The notes under the pieces were generated by a model. That model made no database searches, was not told the DNA's origin, and saw only the letters and a program-made list of their open reading frames with translations. A stretch of 64,000 bases of DNA from Streptomyces umbrinus (GTDB lineage Bacteria > Actinomycetota > Actinomycetes > Streptomycetales > Streptomycetaceae): positions 11,631,501 to 11,695,500 of the forward strand of contig NZ_JAUSZI010000002.1 of assembly GCF_030817415.1 (NCBI RefSeq), written 5' to 3'. Below, piece after piece: positions 1 to 8,784 of this stretch (positions are counted from its first letter, which is position 1; each line of letters starts with the position of its first letter). The position numbers and the translations under genes are program-made.

Positions 1-2
1 GT

Positions 3-1304
3 CGGCTGGGCGCGACCCCGCACGCCAACGGGGGTCTTCTCGTACGCGACCTGCCCGTCCCGTCTCTCGACCGGTTCGCCGTCCCCGTCGACAAGCCGGG
101 CGTCACCTCGCACGAGCCCACCCGGGTTCTCGGTGACCTCCTCGAACAGATCATGAACGACACGTCGAGCCGTCGCGACTTCCGGCTCGTGGGCCCCGAC
201 GAGACCGCCTCCAACCGGCTGGACGCCGTCTACAACGCCAGTGGCAAGGCCTGGCAGGCACAGATGCTCCAGGTCGACGAACACCTGGACCGGCACGGCC
301 GGGTCATGGAGATCCTCTCCGAACACCTCTGCCAGGGCTGGCTGGAGGGCTATCTCCTCACCGGACGGCACGGCCTGTTCTCCTGCTACGAGGCGTTCGT
401 GCACATCGTCGACTCGATGGTCAACCAGCACATCAAGTGGCTCAAGACATCGAGGGAGTTGCCGTGGCGGGCCCCGATCGCCTCGCTCAACTACCTTCTG
501 ACCTCGCATGTCTGGCGCCAGGACCACAACGGCTTCTCGCACCAGGACCCCGGCTTCGTCGACCACGTACTGAACAAGAGCCCCGAGGTCGTACGGGTCT
601 ATCTGCCGCCGGACGCCAACACGCTGCTCTCCGTGGCCGATCACGCCCTGCGCAGCCGCGACTACGTGAACGTGATCGTCGCGGGCAAGCAGCCCTGCTT
701 CGACTGGCTCTCCATGGACCAGGCCCGCGTCCACTGCGCACGGGGAGCGGGCATCTGGGAGTGGGCGGGCTCCGCGAACGGAGACCGCGAGCCCGACGTC
801 GTCCTCGCCTGCGCGGGAGACGTCCCCACCCAGGAGATCCTGGCCGCCTCCGATCTGCTCCGGCGTCATCTGCCCGAGCTGGCCGTCCGGGTCGTCAACG
901 TCGTCGACATGGCCCGGCTGCTGCCGCGTGAGGAACACCCCCACGGGATGGGCGACTTCGAGTACGACGGCCTGTTCACCACCGACAAGCCGGTGATCTT
1001 CGCCTACCACGGCTATCCCTGGCTGATCCACCGCCTCGCCTACCGCCGCACCGGCCACGCCAACCTCCATGTCCGCGGCTACAAGGAGATGGGCACCACC
1101 ACGACCCCGTTCGACATGGTCGTCCGCAACGATCTGGACCGCTACCGCCTGGTCATGGACGTCATCGACCGCGTCCCCGGCCTCGGTGTCCGTGCCGCCG
1201 CCGTACGCCAGCGGATGGCGGATGCCCGCACCCGCCACCACGCCTGGATTCGCGAACACGGCACGGACCTGCCCGAGGTCGCCGACTGGACCTGGACCGG
1301 CTGA
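3..1304 (+). CDS. xfp: Phosphoketolase, 3' part (5' end outside window)
   Basis: This is the C-terminal 433 codons of a thiamine-diphosphate phosphoketolase, which splits xylulose 5-phosphate (and usually fructose 6-phosphate) with phosphate into acetyl phosphate plus an aldose phosphate in the cytosol. The frame is open from base 3, with no start, and reads [10 protein letters not shown] just inside the edge. Family hallmarks are the stretch [18 protein letters not shown], the [19 protein letters not shown] segment and the [14 protein letters not shown] tail near the C-terminus. The internal ATG at 153 is not the true start because conserved sequence continues upstream. It ends 33 bp before the convergent GH76 gene. 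Identification is firm; whether it accepts one or both substrates cannot be read from this part. Confidence 0.95.
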   Translation, partial: RLGATPHANGGLLVRDLPVPSLDRFAVPVDKPGVTSHEPTRVLGDLLEQIMNDTSSRRDFRLVGPDETASNRLDAVYNASGKAWQAQMLQVDEHLDRHGRVMEILSEHLCQGWLEGYLLTGRHGLFSCYEAFVHIVDSMVNQHIKWLKTSRELPWRAPIASLNYLLTSHVWRQDHNGFSHQDPGFVDHVLNKSPEVVRVYLPPDANTLLSVADHALRSRDYVNVIVAGKQPCFDWLSMDQARVHCARGAGIWEWAGSANGDREPDVVLACAGDVPTQEILAASDLLRRHLPELAVRVVNVVDMARLLPREEHPHGMGDFEYDGLFTTDKPVIFAYHGYPWLIHRLAYRRTGHANLHVRGYKEMGTTTTPFDMVVRNDLDRYRLVMDVIDRVPGLGVRAAAVRQRMADARTRHHAWIREHGTDLPEVADWTWTG

Positions 1305-1337
1305 CACCTCTTCACATCCCTTCCATGACAAAGGAGT

Positions 1338-3212
1338 TCATCGCCCGGCCGACACACTTTCCGCAGCCGTGAGCGCACCCAGCGCGCTGGCCTGGGTGCG
1401 CCAGTCCGACGGGTTGGGGCTCGTGCCGGCCCAGCGCTGGCCCAGGCGGTTGAGGCGGTCCCGGTCGGTGCTCCAGATCGAGTCGGCCTGCTTCGTCACG
1501 TAGGCCTGGTAGGTGGCGGACCCGGTGGCGTCCGCCAGGTCGGCGAAGTGCCGCATGAAGATGCCCTTGAACTGTTTCTGGTTGTCGTCGCAGGAACCAG
1601 TGCCGACATCGCAGGACTCGGTCAGCACGCCCCCACGGGTCAGCGCCGACGAGGACATCGCGGCGTCGGCCAGGCGTTTCGCCGTGTCCAGGTACCTGCT
1701 GGTCCCGGTGGACCGCCACAGCTGGGTGAAGGCGCCGATGGCGAGGCCCTGGTTGTAACTCCACACGGTCTGGCCGTTGTTGCCGCAGCTCCCGTTCAGC
1801 CCGTCGTTGACCAGACCGGAGGAGTTGATCAGCCCGCTGCCCAGGTACCAGTTCGCCGCCGTGGTCGCCCGCGAGCCCCACACGGTGTCACCGGAGATCC
1901 GCTGGTGCAGCGAGGTGGTCAGCCACAGGTACTGCCCGTTGGTCACGGCGTTCTTGTACGTGCGCTCCCGGTCCCACCACACACCGCCGCCGCACGTGCC
2001 CGGATCCCAGTACTGGTGCACGTAGTTGGCGATCGTCACGGCCTCGTCCAGATAGCGCCGCTCGCCCGTGTAGTCGTACGCCGTCAACCAGGCGATGGCC
2101 CACCAGCCCGCGTCGTCGATGGCACGGCTGATGAAGTGCCCCTCGATCGGGTCCGAACTGCGCACGCCCGCGGGGAAGACGCCGCGGTTCTGCTCGAAGG
2201 TACGGGAGATCGCCCAGTCGTAGTCGTGCCGCCCGGTGCGTTCGGCGAAGTCGATGACGGAGGTGATGGCGACGGCCGAGTTCCACCAACTGCTGCGCCA
2301 CCAGCCCTCGTTGGTCTGGTACGAAGCCATCAGCGCATCCGCCCCCGCACGCGCCCGGGTCGGTGCCTGCCTGGCCCAGGCGGTGCAACTGCCCTCCTGG
2401 TGTGAGGCCTCACGGCCGCAGGCGCGGACGGCCCCGCTGTAGAGCAGACCCCGTGGGTCCCGGGTGGCGAACATGGCGGTGCGGGTGGAGGCCGCCCCGG
2501 ACGGCACGCCCGTACGGCCGAGGGAAGCGCCCTCGGGCCAGCTCGCGCCGGCGTCCCAGGAGCGGTCGAGCCAGATCTCGTCGCCCGCGCCGCCGCTTGC
2601 GACGACGCCCCAGGCCATGCCGTTGCGCTGGTCGACGTGCAGGCTGATGGTGCGCCCGAAGAGGGTGGTCGACGGCACGGGGGTGTCGTCGCCGGACGCG
2701 GTGGCGGGGTCGGCGCCGTCGCAGAACGAGCCGTCGCACACCTTCGGATACGTCCAGTCGGTGCAGGTGACACCGCCGGCGTCACCGCAGGCGCGGATCC
2801 AGCCGCGCCGGTGTCCCACCGGATCGGTGATGTTGTACATCAGCGTGCGGGTGCCGGTCCAGGTGCCGGGGATGCTGGCCTTGCCGAGCACCCCTTCCCA
2901 GGTGGCGCCCCGGTCCCAGGACCGGTCCAGCCAGACCGACTCGCCCGTCGTGCCGTTGTCGATGCTCGCCCAGGCCATGTTGTCCGGGTCGGAGACGTGC
3001 AGCCGGACGATCCGGCCGTTGATGGTCTTGTTCGGCACCGGGAAGGTGTCCTGCTGTGCCTTCGAGGGGTCCAGGGTGTCGCACGCCAGGGCACAGACCG
3101 GCGTCGCGGCATGGGCGGGGGAGGGGAGGGCGACGAGGCCGGTCAGGGCCAGGAGCAGGGCGAGGAACGGGGCGAGGAGTCCGCCGAGGACCGGGTGGGG
3201 CCGCGCTGACAT
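1338..3212 (-). CDS. Secreted GH76 alpha-1,6-mannanase-like enzyme, two N-terminal accessory domains
   Basis: Predicted secreted endo-acting glycosidase of family GH76 (624 aa), whose members cut alpha-1,6-mannan. Residues 1-35 form a Sec signal peptide ending SPAHA-A. Two diverged copies of a roughly 115-residue module follow (about 40-155 and 160-290), each with a pattern like WASI-NG-GE-VWLDRSWD-GA-W, a later RT-MYN or RTAMF and a final RACG. The catalytic (alpha/alpha)6 domain spans about 300-610. The paired acidic residues expected for GH76 are D366-D367 in AIDDAGWW, and CGGGVWW and WSYNQG are also typical. It is last in the minus-strand glycosidase block, after GH2. The RBS is weak and a strong hairpin sits 43 bp upstream, so it may depend on readthrough. 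The substrate (fungal mannan or another polymer) is inferred. Confidence 0.9.
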   Translation of the reverse strand: MSARPHPVLGGLLAPFLALLLALTGLVALPSPAHAATPVCALACDTLDPSKAQQDTFPVPNKTINGRIVRLHVSDPDNMAWASIDNGTTGESVWLDRSWDRGATWEGVLGKASIPGTWTGTRTLMYNITDPVGHRRGWIRACGDAGGVTCTDWTYPKVCDGSFCDGADPATASGDDTPVPSTTLFGRTISLHVDQRNGMAWGVVASGGAGDEIWLDRSWDAGASWPEGASLGRTGVPSGAASTRTAMFATRDPRGLLYSGAVRACGREASHQEGSCTAWARQAPTRARAGADALMASYQTNEGWWRSSWWNSAVAITSVIDFAERTGRHDYDWAISRTFEQNRGVFPAGVRSSDPIEGHFISRAIDDAGWWAIAWLTAYDYTGERRYLDEAVTIANYVHQYWDPGTCGGGVWWDRERTYKNAVTNGQYLWLTTSLHQRISGDTVWGSRATTAANWYLGSGLINSSGLVNDGLNGSCGNNGQTVWSYNQGLAIGAFTQLWRSTGTSRYLDTAKRLADAAMSSSALTRGGVLTESCDVGTGSCDDNQKQFKGIFMRHFADLADATGSATYQAYVTKQADSIWSTDRDRLNRLGQRWAGTSPNPSDWRTQASALGALTAAESVSAGR

Positions 3213-3254
3213 GACGTACCGCCAATCCGTGAGGGCCGTGCGCGGAAGGGAGGG

Positions 3255-3281
3255 GGTGGCCGCCCGTGGAGGGCGGCCACC
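3255..3281 (-). terminator. 11-bp stem hairpin between GH2 and GH76 genes
   Basis: Perfect inverted repeat: GGTGGCCGCCC, 5-nt loop GTGGA, then GGGCGGCCACC. It lies 35 bp after the GH2 stop and 43 bp before the next GH76 start on the same strand. It has no U-tract, as is common for Streptomyces terminators. Its position between co-directional genes suggests partial termination or mRNA processing that lowers expression of the distal GH76. Confidence 0.7.
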
Positions 3282-3315
3282 TTCAAGAGCGCCTGCTGTT
3301 CGGGAGCGGTCGTGC

Positions 3316-5658
3316 TCAGGGAGCCCAGGGTGCCGAGATCGCCCAGGTGGTGTCCGGGACGAAGCTCGCCGGGTTGTCCCAGGTGTGCGTGCCGCCCTGC
3401 TGGGCCAGCCAGAGTTCCGCGTTGATGTGCCGCAGGTACTGGCGGGGGAAGCCCGACGCCGACAGCCGGACGCCGCCGCTGCCCTGCACCGGGCACCAGG
3501 TCGCGTCCTCCTTGTAGAGCGTGGAGCTTTCGTTCGCGTCGCGCCGGACGCGGAACTCGCGGTGGCGCAGGTACTCGCCCGGGTAGTTGCGGGACTCGAA
3601 GGAGTAGCAGAGCCGGTTGGCGAGCCCCGGCTTCACCTTCCAGGTGGCGTCCTCCTTCAACAGGGCCGTGCTGCCCGAGTTCACCACCTCGGTGAAGCCG
3701 AGCCCGTCCTGGTGACGGAGGTAGTGGTCGGTGTGGCCCGGCGTGGTGACCCGGATCGACACGTACTGCTCCACCGGCAGCTTCACCGTCGGCCCGACCG
3801 TGCGGGACGCCGTGATGAGCGCCTGGTTGGCCGCCCGGACGCGGGCCTCTTCCACCTTGACGATCTGACGGTCGTAGGTCAGCAGGCCGTTGGCCTCGTT
3901 CTCGACGTCCGTGATCTGTGTGTAGACGGCCGCCGAAAGGCCGCCCGCGGGCAGCGAGTTCTCCCGGATGCCGTCGAGCAGCCCCACGAGCCGGTCGTTG
4001 AGGGCGGACAGGCTCGGCTGGTCCTCATAGCTGAACCCGCCGCCCGGATACCACTCGTGGCCGGAGACCCGGATGCCCAGACCGCCGTACTCGCCCAGCA
4101 CGGAGGCGCGTACGGGCTCCGTCGGCGTGTTGCCGGGGCCGACGTAGTTGTGGTTGTCGACGACGTCGCCGTTGCCGCCGTCCTGGGCGCCGCAGCAGTT
4201 GACGCCGCTCATGTTGTCGACGAGACGCGAGGGGTCGTACGACTTGACCATGTCCGCGATGCGGGCCTGGTCGTACTGGCCCCAGCCCTCGTTCTGGTTG
4301 ACCCACAGGATCAGCGAGGGTGAGCTGCGGTGCTCGTCGATGATGGCGCGGTACTCGTTCTCCCACTGGGTGCGGGCCGCGGCGGACGGGCTCTTTCCGC
4401 TGTCCATGGCAGGCATGTCCTGCCACACCAGCAGCCCCAGGCGGTCCGCCCAGTAGAACCACCGCTGCGGCTCGACCTTGATGTGCTTGCGGACCATGTT
4501 GAAGCCCAGGTCCTTGTGCTTCTGCAGGTCGTACCTGAGGGCCGCGTCGGTGGGAGCGGTGTGCAGGCCGTCCGGCCAGTAGCCCTGGTCGAGGGTGCCG
4601 CTCTGGAAGACGAACGACCCGTTGAGCACGGGGCGTTGGACGCCGTTCACGTTCCGCACCGCGATCGACCGCATGCCCGCGTACGAGCCGACCCGGTCGG
4701 CGCCCGCGCTGCCGGAGAGCTCGGCCGTGACGTCGTACAGGAACGGGTCCTCCGGCGTCCACAGCCGGGCGTTGGGCACCGGCACGGAGAACTGTTGGCC
4801 GACCGTCCCAGTGGCGCTGCCGACCTGTGTGCCGCCGTTGGAGACGGTGACCTTGGCGCTCGCGCCGTCGGCCCCGGCAGCGCGCACCGTCACCCGCAGG
4901 GTGTTGTCCTGGAGGTTCGGGACCATGTCGAGCCGGGTGACGCGCGCGGCGGCGGTCGGCTCCAGCCAGACCGTCTGCCAGATCCCGGACGTGGCGGTGT
5001 AGAAGATGCTGCGCCCGGCGTGCGGGGTGATGTCCTGGATGCGCTGCTTGCCGACGGCCTGACCGCCGGTCTGCGTGGCGTCGTACGCGGACACGACGAT
5101 CGTGTTGGTGGCACCGCTGTTCAGCAGCGGCGTGATGTCGTACGAGAACGAGTCGTAGCCCCCTCGGTGGACGGCCCCGGCCTGCTGCCCGTTGACCCAG
5201 ACCGTGGTCTCCCAGTCGGAGGCGCCGAAGTTGAGCTGGACGCGGCGGCCGCTCCAGCCGGACGGGACGGTGAAGGTGCGCTTGTACCAGAGCTTGTCGT
5301 TCTCGGTGATCTTCCGCTGGATGCCCGAGAGCGCGGACTCCGGTGCGAACGGCACCCGGATCTGCTCGCCGAACGACGACGGCTGACCGGCGTCGCGAGA
5401 GGTGACAGCGAAGTCCCAAATGCCGTTGAGATTGGCCCAGTCGGGCCGGGTGAGCTGCGGTCGCGGATACTCCGGCAGCGGGTTGTCGACCGGGACCTGG
5501 TCGGTCCACGGCGTTGTCATCGGCGCGGGTTTGGGGGTCCAGGCCGCCGAGGCGGCGTCGGCCGGGGCCGTGCCGGAGGCGAGGAGGCCGGTGACGGCGA
5601 GTGCAAGCACCGTGGCAGCGGTTGTGACGCGCCGCCAGGTCGATAGGGGTCTCAGCAC
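3316..5658 (-). CDS. Secreted glycoside hydrolase family 2 with C-terminal AbfB/CBM42
   Basis: Secreted exo-type beta-glycosidase of family GH2 (780 aa from the GTG at 5658; GGAG lies 8 nt upstream). An ATG at 5760 would only add 34 residues before the signal peptide. Order: signal peptide to about residue 37 (ASGTAPADA), jelly-roll sugar-binding domain (60-220), Ig-like domain, TIM barrel (330-610), then a beta-trefoil AbfB/CBM42 with repeated YLRH motifs (about 650-780). The acid/base is E457 in WVNQNEGW and the nucleophile E523 in VLGEYGG. CBM42 usually binds arabinofuranose side chains, which hints at a decorated plant or cell-wall polysaccharide. It lies between two GH76 genes and has its own LacI-like site upstream. 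Exact activity (mannosidase, galactosidase or glucuronidase) is not determined. Confidence 0.9.
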   Translation of the reverse strand: MLRPLSTWRRVTTAATVLALAVTGLLASGTAPADAASAAWTPKPAPMTTPWTDQVPVDNPLPEYPRPQLTRPDWANLNGIWDFAVTSRDAGQPSSFGEQIRVPFAPESALSGIQRKITENDKLWYKRTFTVPSGWSGRRVQLNFGASDWETTVWVNGQQAGAVHRGGYDSFSYDITPLLNSGATNTIVVSAYDATQTGGQAVGKQRIQDITPHAGRSIFYTATSGIWQTVWLEPTAAARVTRLDMVPNLQDNTLRVTVRAAGADGASAKVTVSNGGTQVGSATGTVGQQFSVPVPNARLWTPEDPFLYDVTAELSGSAGADRVGSYAGMRSIAVRNVNGVQRPVLNGSFVFQSGTLDQGYWPDGLHTAPTDAALRYDLQKHKDLGFNMVRKHIKVEPQRWFYWADRLGLLVWQDMPAMDSGKSPSAAARTQWENEYRAIIDEHRSSPSLILWVNQNEGWGQYDQARIADMVKSYDPSRLVDNMSGVNCCGAQDGGNGDVVDNHNYVGPGNTPTEPVRASVLGEYGGLGIRVSGHEWYPGGGFSYEDQPSLSALNDRLVGLLDGIRENSLPAGGLSAAVYTQITDVENEANGLLTYDRQIVKVEEARVRAANQALITASRTVGPTVKLPVEQYVSIRVTTPGHTDHYLRHQDGLGFTEVVNSGSTALLKEDATWKVKPGLANRLCYSFESRNYPGEYLRHREFRVRRDANESSTLYKEDATWCPVQGSGGVRLSASGFPRQYLRHINAELWLAQQGGTHTWDNPASFVPDTTWAISAPWAP

Positions 5659-5790
5659 GGTGATCGCTCCAGTGTCTCGGTGGCGCACGGAGGAACGCCG
5701 CCCGCAGGACGGTGGAACTGGTTCAGCACGAGAGAACTTGCTGCACGAGCACCACAGCATTCACTCGGCCAATTGTCCAGACCAAGCGCA

Positions 5791-5802
5791 GACAACGTTG
5801 TC
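5791..5802. promoter_or_regulatory. LacI-type operator candidate upstream of GH2
   Basis: Perfect 12-bp palindrome GACAACGTTGTC with the central CG usual for LacI/GalR-family operators. It lies between the stop of the upstream GH76 gene (5825) and the GH2 start (5658), about 130 bp from that start. It implies a separately regulated promoter. No LacI gene is in the window. Confidence 0.6.
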
Positions 5803-5824
5803 GGACGATCGATGAACTCCCGCC

Positions 5825-7315
5825 TCATGGGGCCGCGTTGAGCAGGTCGAGGGCGCTCTGCTGCCGTGCCGCGTCCAGTTTGTCGACCGGGCCGAACCAG
5901 CGCAGTCCGTACTGGTCGAGGGCGTTCCGGTCGCTCGTATGGACACGGTCCGCCTGGCGTTGGAGGTACGCGGTGTACGGATGGTCCGGCAGCGCGGAGT
6001 TGAGCTTGCCCAGACCGCGCACGTGCGCGCCCTTGAAGGACGGCCCGTCGCCGCCGCAGTCGCCGCCCTCGCACGGGTCTCGCAGGATGCCGTCGGTGGT
6101 GTGGAGCGAGGAGGTCGTGGTCGCGGCGCCGGCGATCTGCCGTGCGCGGGTGAGCAGCGCGCCGTCGCCGGTCGCCCTGTTGAGCTCGGTGAGAGCGCCG
6201 AGCAGGACGCCCTGGTTGTACGACCAGACGGCCTGGCCGTTGTTGCGGCAGGTGGACAGATCGACTCCGTCGTTGACCAGGTTCGAGCCGTTGATCATGC
6301 CGGTGCCCTGGAACCAGGACCAGCCGGCCCTGGCCCGGTTCACGTACGTCGTGTCGCCCGGGATGCGGTTGTGCAGTGCGGCACTGAGCTGGATGTACAG
6401 GGAGTTGGCGATGGCGTTCTTGTATGTCTTCGCCGTGCTCCACCACACTCCGCCGCCGCAGGTGCCGTCCCAGTACGCGGCCATGTGGTCGGCGTCGGCG
6501 CGGGCGGTGTCCAGATAGCGGCGGTCGCCCGTCAGGTCGTACGCGGCGACCCAGGCGAGCCCCCACCAGCCGGTGTCGTCGATGTACTCGTTGCGGAACT
6601 GCCCGTCCTTGGCGTTGAGGTTCAGGTCGTACGTGCGGGAGATCGCGTACGAGTAACTGTCCATGCCCGTCACCCGGATGTTGTCGACGAGGGCGTTGAG
6701 GGCGTTGGCCGAGTTCCACCAGCCGGTGGTGTCGAACAGGCCGGTTCCGTAGTTGTAGAAGGTCATCAGCCCGGTGGCCGCCGCGGTGCGCCGGTTGCCG
6801 GCGTTCCATGTGGTGCGGGCCCACGGGGTGCACGCGATCTCGGCGCGGTCCCCGGCCTTGCCGCAGGCGCGCAGGGCGCCGACACCGCGGTTGTTCCAGT
6901 CGTCCACGTTGTACATGAGCGTGCGCCAGCCGCGTTGACCTGCCGGGACGGTCGTGTCGCCGAGCTTGCTGCCCGAACTCCAGGTGCGGCCGCCGTCGAA
7001 GGAGCGGTCGAGCCAGACCTCGTCGCCCGGGTTGCCGTTGCCGATGGACGCCCAGCCCATCGCGTCGGTGTCGTCGAAGTGGAGGGCGATCGACCGCCCG
7101 TGGACGGCTGCCGTGACCGGAGTCCGGTCGCCCGGGGAGAGGGCGGGGTCGCGGGCGTCGCAGTACTTGTTGCAGATGGTGGCTGCGGCTGAGGTTGCCG
7201 TGGCGGGGGTGGTGTCGGCGGCGGACGCGGACTGCGGGGCGAGGCCCGCGAGCAGGGCCAGGGCGAGGGCCGCGGCCGACCGTCGGGGGATTCGGAGACT
7301 TGGAAGGAGAGTCAT
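5825..7315 (-). CDS. Secreted GH76 alpha-1,6-mannanase-like enzyme, one accessory domain
   Basis: Second GH76 enzyme of the locus (496 aa). A Sec signal peptide (residues 1-32, ending SASA-A) is followed by one copy of the module duplicated in the other GH76 protein (about 50-165: [25 protein letters not shown], then RTLMYN and RACG), then the GH76 domain (about 180-490). The catalytic pair is D246-D247 in [15 protein letters not shown] and WSYNQG are conserved. ATG at 7315 has AGAGAGG 4 nt upstream. It is first in the transcribed block GH76-GH2-GH76 and carries a LacI-type palindrome about 110 bp upstream. The two GH76 proteins are clearly diverged, so this is an old duplication or recruitment. 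Confidence 0.9.
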   Translation of the reverse strand: MTLLPSLRIPRRSAAALALALLAGLAPQSASAADTTPATATSAAATICNKYCDARDPALSPGDRTPVTAAVHGRSIALHFDDTDAMGWASIGNGNPGDEVWLDRSFDGGRTWSSGSKLGDTTVPAGQRGWRTLMYNVDDWNNRGVGALRACGKAGDRAEIACTPWARTTWNAGNRRTAAATGLMTFYNYGTGLFDTTGWWNSANALNALVDNIRVTGMDSYSYAISRTYDLNLNAKDGQFRNEYIDDTGWWGLAWVAAYDLTGDRRYLDTARADADHMAAYWDGTCGGGVWWSTAKTYKNAIANSLYIQLSAALHNRIPGDTTYVNRARAGWSWFQGTGMINGSNLVNDGVDLSTCRNNGQAVWSYNQGVLLGALTELNRATGDGALLTRARQIAGAATTTSSLHTTDGILRDPCEGGDCGGDGPSFKGAHVRGLGKLNSALPDHPYTAYLQRQADRVHTSDRNALDQYGLRWFGPVDKLDAARQQSALDLLNAAP

Positions 7316-7422
7316 GGGGCCTCTCTGTCAGGGCAGCGCCCCTGCGCCTTGCCGTCGGTTCGGTCTCGTTCCTTCGCGAACGACACCGATGCGGCGAAGG
7401 CTGGGGCTGGGGAAACGAACAT

Positions 7423-7434
7423 GAGAGCGCTCTC
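7423..7434. promoter_or_regulatory. LacI-type operator candidate upstream of first GH76
   Basis: Perfect palindrome GAGAGCGCTCTC, of the GAGCGCTC type bound by many Streptomyces LacI-family sugar repressors. It is centred about 113 bp before the ATG of the GH76 gene at 7315, where a promoter is expected. It differs in arm sequence from the palindrome at 5791-5802, so two repressors, or one tolerant repressor, could act. Confidence 0.65.
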
Positions 7435-7578
7435 GGAAGGTAGTGAGGGGGAGAGGGGGCGTCAACGGTGTGGACGTACAAGGGAGTTGAACGTGGGGCA
7501 AGGAGCGGCGGGGCACTCCGAGGCGGACGGGAATCGTCCGACAGGCCCAGGACGTGTTCGTAAATGATGAGGGCGTTG

Positions 7579-7611
7579 CCTTCCGCACCCGGTAGGACCG
7601 GGTGCGGAAGG
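7579..7611. terminator. 15-bp perfect hairpin, 3-nt loop
   Basis: CCTTCCGCACCCGGT, loop AGG, then ACCGGGTGCGGAAGG. It is a very stable, symmetrical hairpin that could terminate on either strand. No gene end lies close to it, so it may instead be a remnant of a mobile element or a repeat. Confidence 0.55.
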
Positions 7612-8014
7612 AACCGGCCTGCGCATCTCTGGGGGTGGTGTGTTGGGACCGGCAGTTGGGCTGTGGCTCTTCGAGCGACGGGAGTTCCAGGACGTGTGCG
7701 CCGGCCTGATCCCGTGGTTGCAAAGCTTCTGCGAGCCTGTCGGGACGAGGGTCGGTACCGACCTGGCTTTCAGGGTGCGTCGCTGAGGGCGTTCATCACC
7801 CCTCGGTTCCGGGCGGCCCCGATTGTCGCGGCCGTCGGCCGACGGCCTGCGCGCCGCGGGCCTCACGTGCCTTCAGGGACCGCCGTGGCGCGGAAGGGTG
7901 CCCTTCGGATGCCGTCACCGAAACGTTGCAAAGGGTCGGGAACCCGCCCAACGGTGGGCGTGGTCCGTATCGGTACGGACTCTTATGGCTCGTAGCGCAC
8001 GGGGGAGAGCGCCT
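7612..8014. other. Intergenic, no supported gene
   Basis: About 400 bp with several overlapping open frames but none with protein-like composition, a ribosome site or a recognisable family. The final 20 bp carry the GGGGGAG ribosome site of the next gene. Confidence 0.5.
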
Positions 8015-8251
8015 ATGAACCGCAAATGGCCGTCGCTGCTGGGTGACGCTTTGGCTGCCCTGATCACGCTGGTCGCCGTGGGCTTCCTCGTGTGGTTCGT
8101 GCTCGTGATGTTGTACATGTTCGAGGTTGTCGACATGCCCTGGCTGCCGATACCGGACGACACCGGCGAGGTCCCTCCCGGTGCCCCTAACCAGCCGGCC
8201 CAGGTGCCTGTCCGTCCTGGCGCCGCCGGTGGGGCGCGGGGCGGCCGTTGA
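8015..8251 (+). CDS. Small single-pass membrane protein
   Basis: A 78-residue protein of unknown function. GGGGGAG lies 7 nt before ATG 8015, which favours this start over the in-frame ATG at 7985. Residues 12-35 form one long hydrophobic helix (LAALITLVAVGFLVWFVLVMLYMF). It is followed by an acidic/proline segment (MPWLPIPDDTGEVPPGAP) and a Gly/Arg-rich end. It stands alone with no operon partner. Confidence 0.55.
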   Translation: MNRKWPSLLGDALAALITLVAVGFLVWFVLVMLYMFEVVDMPWLPIPDDTGEVPPGAPNQPAQVPVRPGAAGGARGGR

Positions 8252-8784
8252 GCAGCAGGCCTCTGACGTGGCCTCGTATCCCAGTTGGTCAGTACGAGAT
8301 CAGTGTTTGGCCTGAAACGTGCGAAGCAGGCGGGTTCGCGCGCTGGCGGGCCTGCGACCGGTCGCGGTGAAGGGGCTAGAGAGCGGGTTCGGCGCTGCAT
8401 CCCTGGGCGACGTTGTGTCGAGCTCACGGGTCGCCCTGAGGGGCGCCGTATCCGCACTGTTGCTCGCCTGGCCGCCGGCCTCACTCACCATGGGCTTCAT
8501 CCCCGGCGCCTCCGCCGCCGAGCCCGGCCGCACCGCCCCCGCCAAGCCGCTGCCCTGGGAGGCCTTCCATCATTCTCCCGGAGCTGGAGGGTTCGCCGTC
8601 CTCTGCTCTGGCGGTTGCATCAAGTAGCGCTGATTCTGACGCTGTTGTCACCGTGGGAGGTCGGTGGGTAAATTTCTGCCGGCGAAGGCGGTCACTCGGT
8701 GCACCGCTGCTCCCTGCGGTGCCGCTGTTCGGCAGCCAGGTGTTTGGTCTTGCGGCGGACGCGCTCGCCGTTGGAAGCCCTTGG
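8252..8784. other. Intergenic; possible remnant of a secreted protein
   Basis: No intact gene. A plus-strand frame at 8415-8627 reads like a signal peptide followed by GASAAEPGRTAPAKP, but it has no ribosome site and stops quickly. It may be the 5' remnant of a secreted enzyme. A weak hairpin (GCACCGC, 8-nt loop, GCGGTGC) at 8701-8722 could serve the kinase gene ending at 8785. Confidence 0.35.

Noticed and set aside
2464..4323. 619-codon plus-strand open frame
   Set aside because: Antisense to the GH76 and GH2 genes, which have signal peptides, domains and catalytic residues; the frame has no family features.
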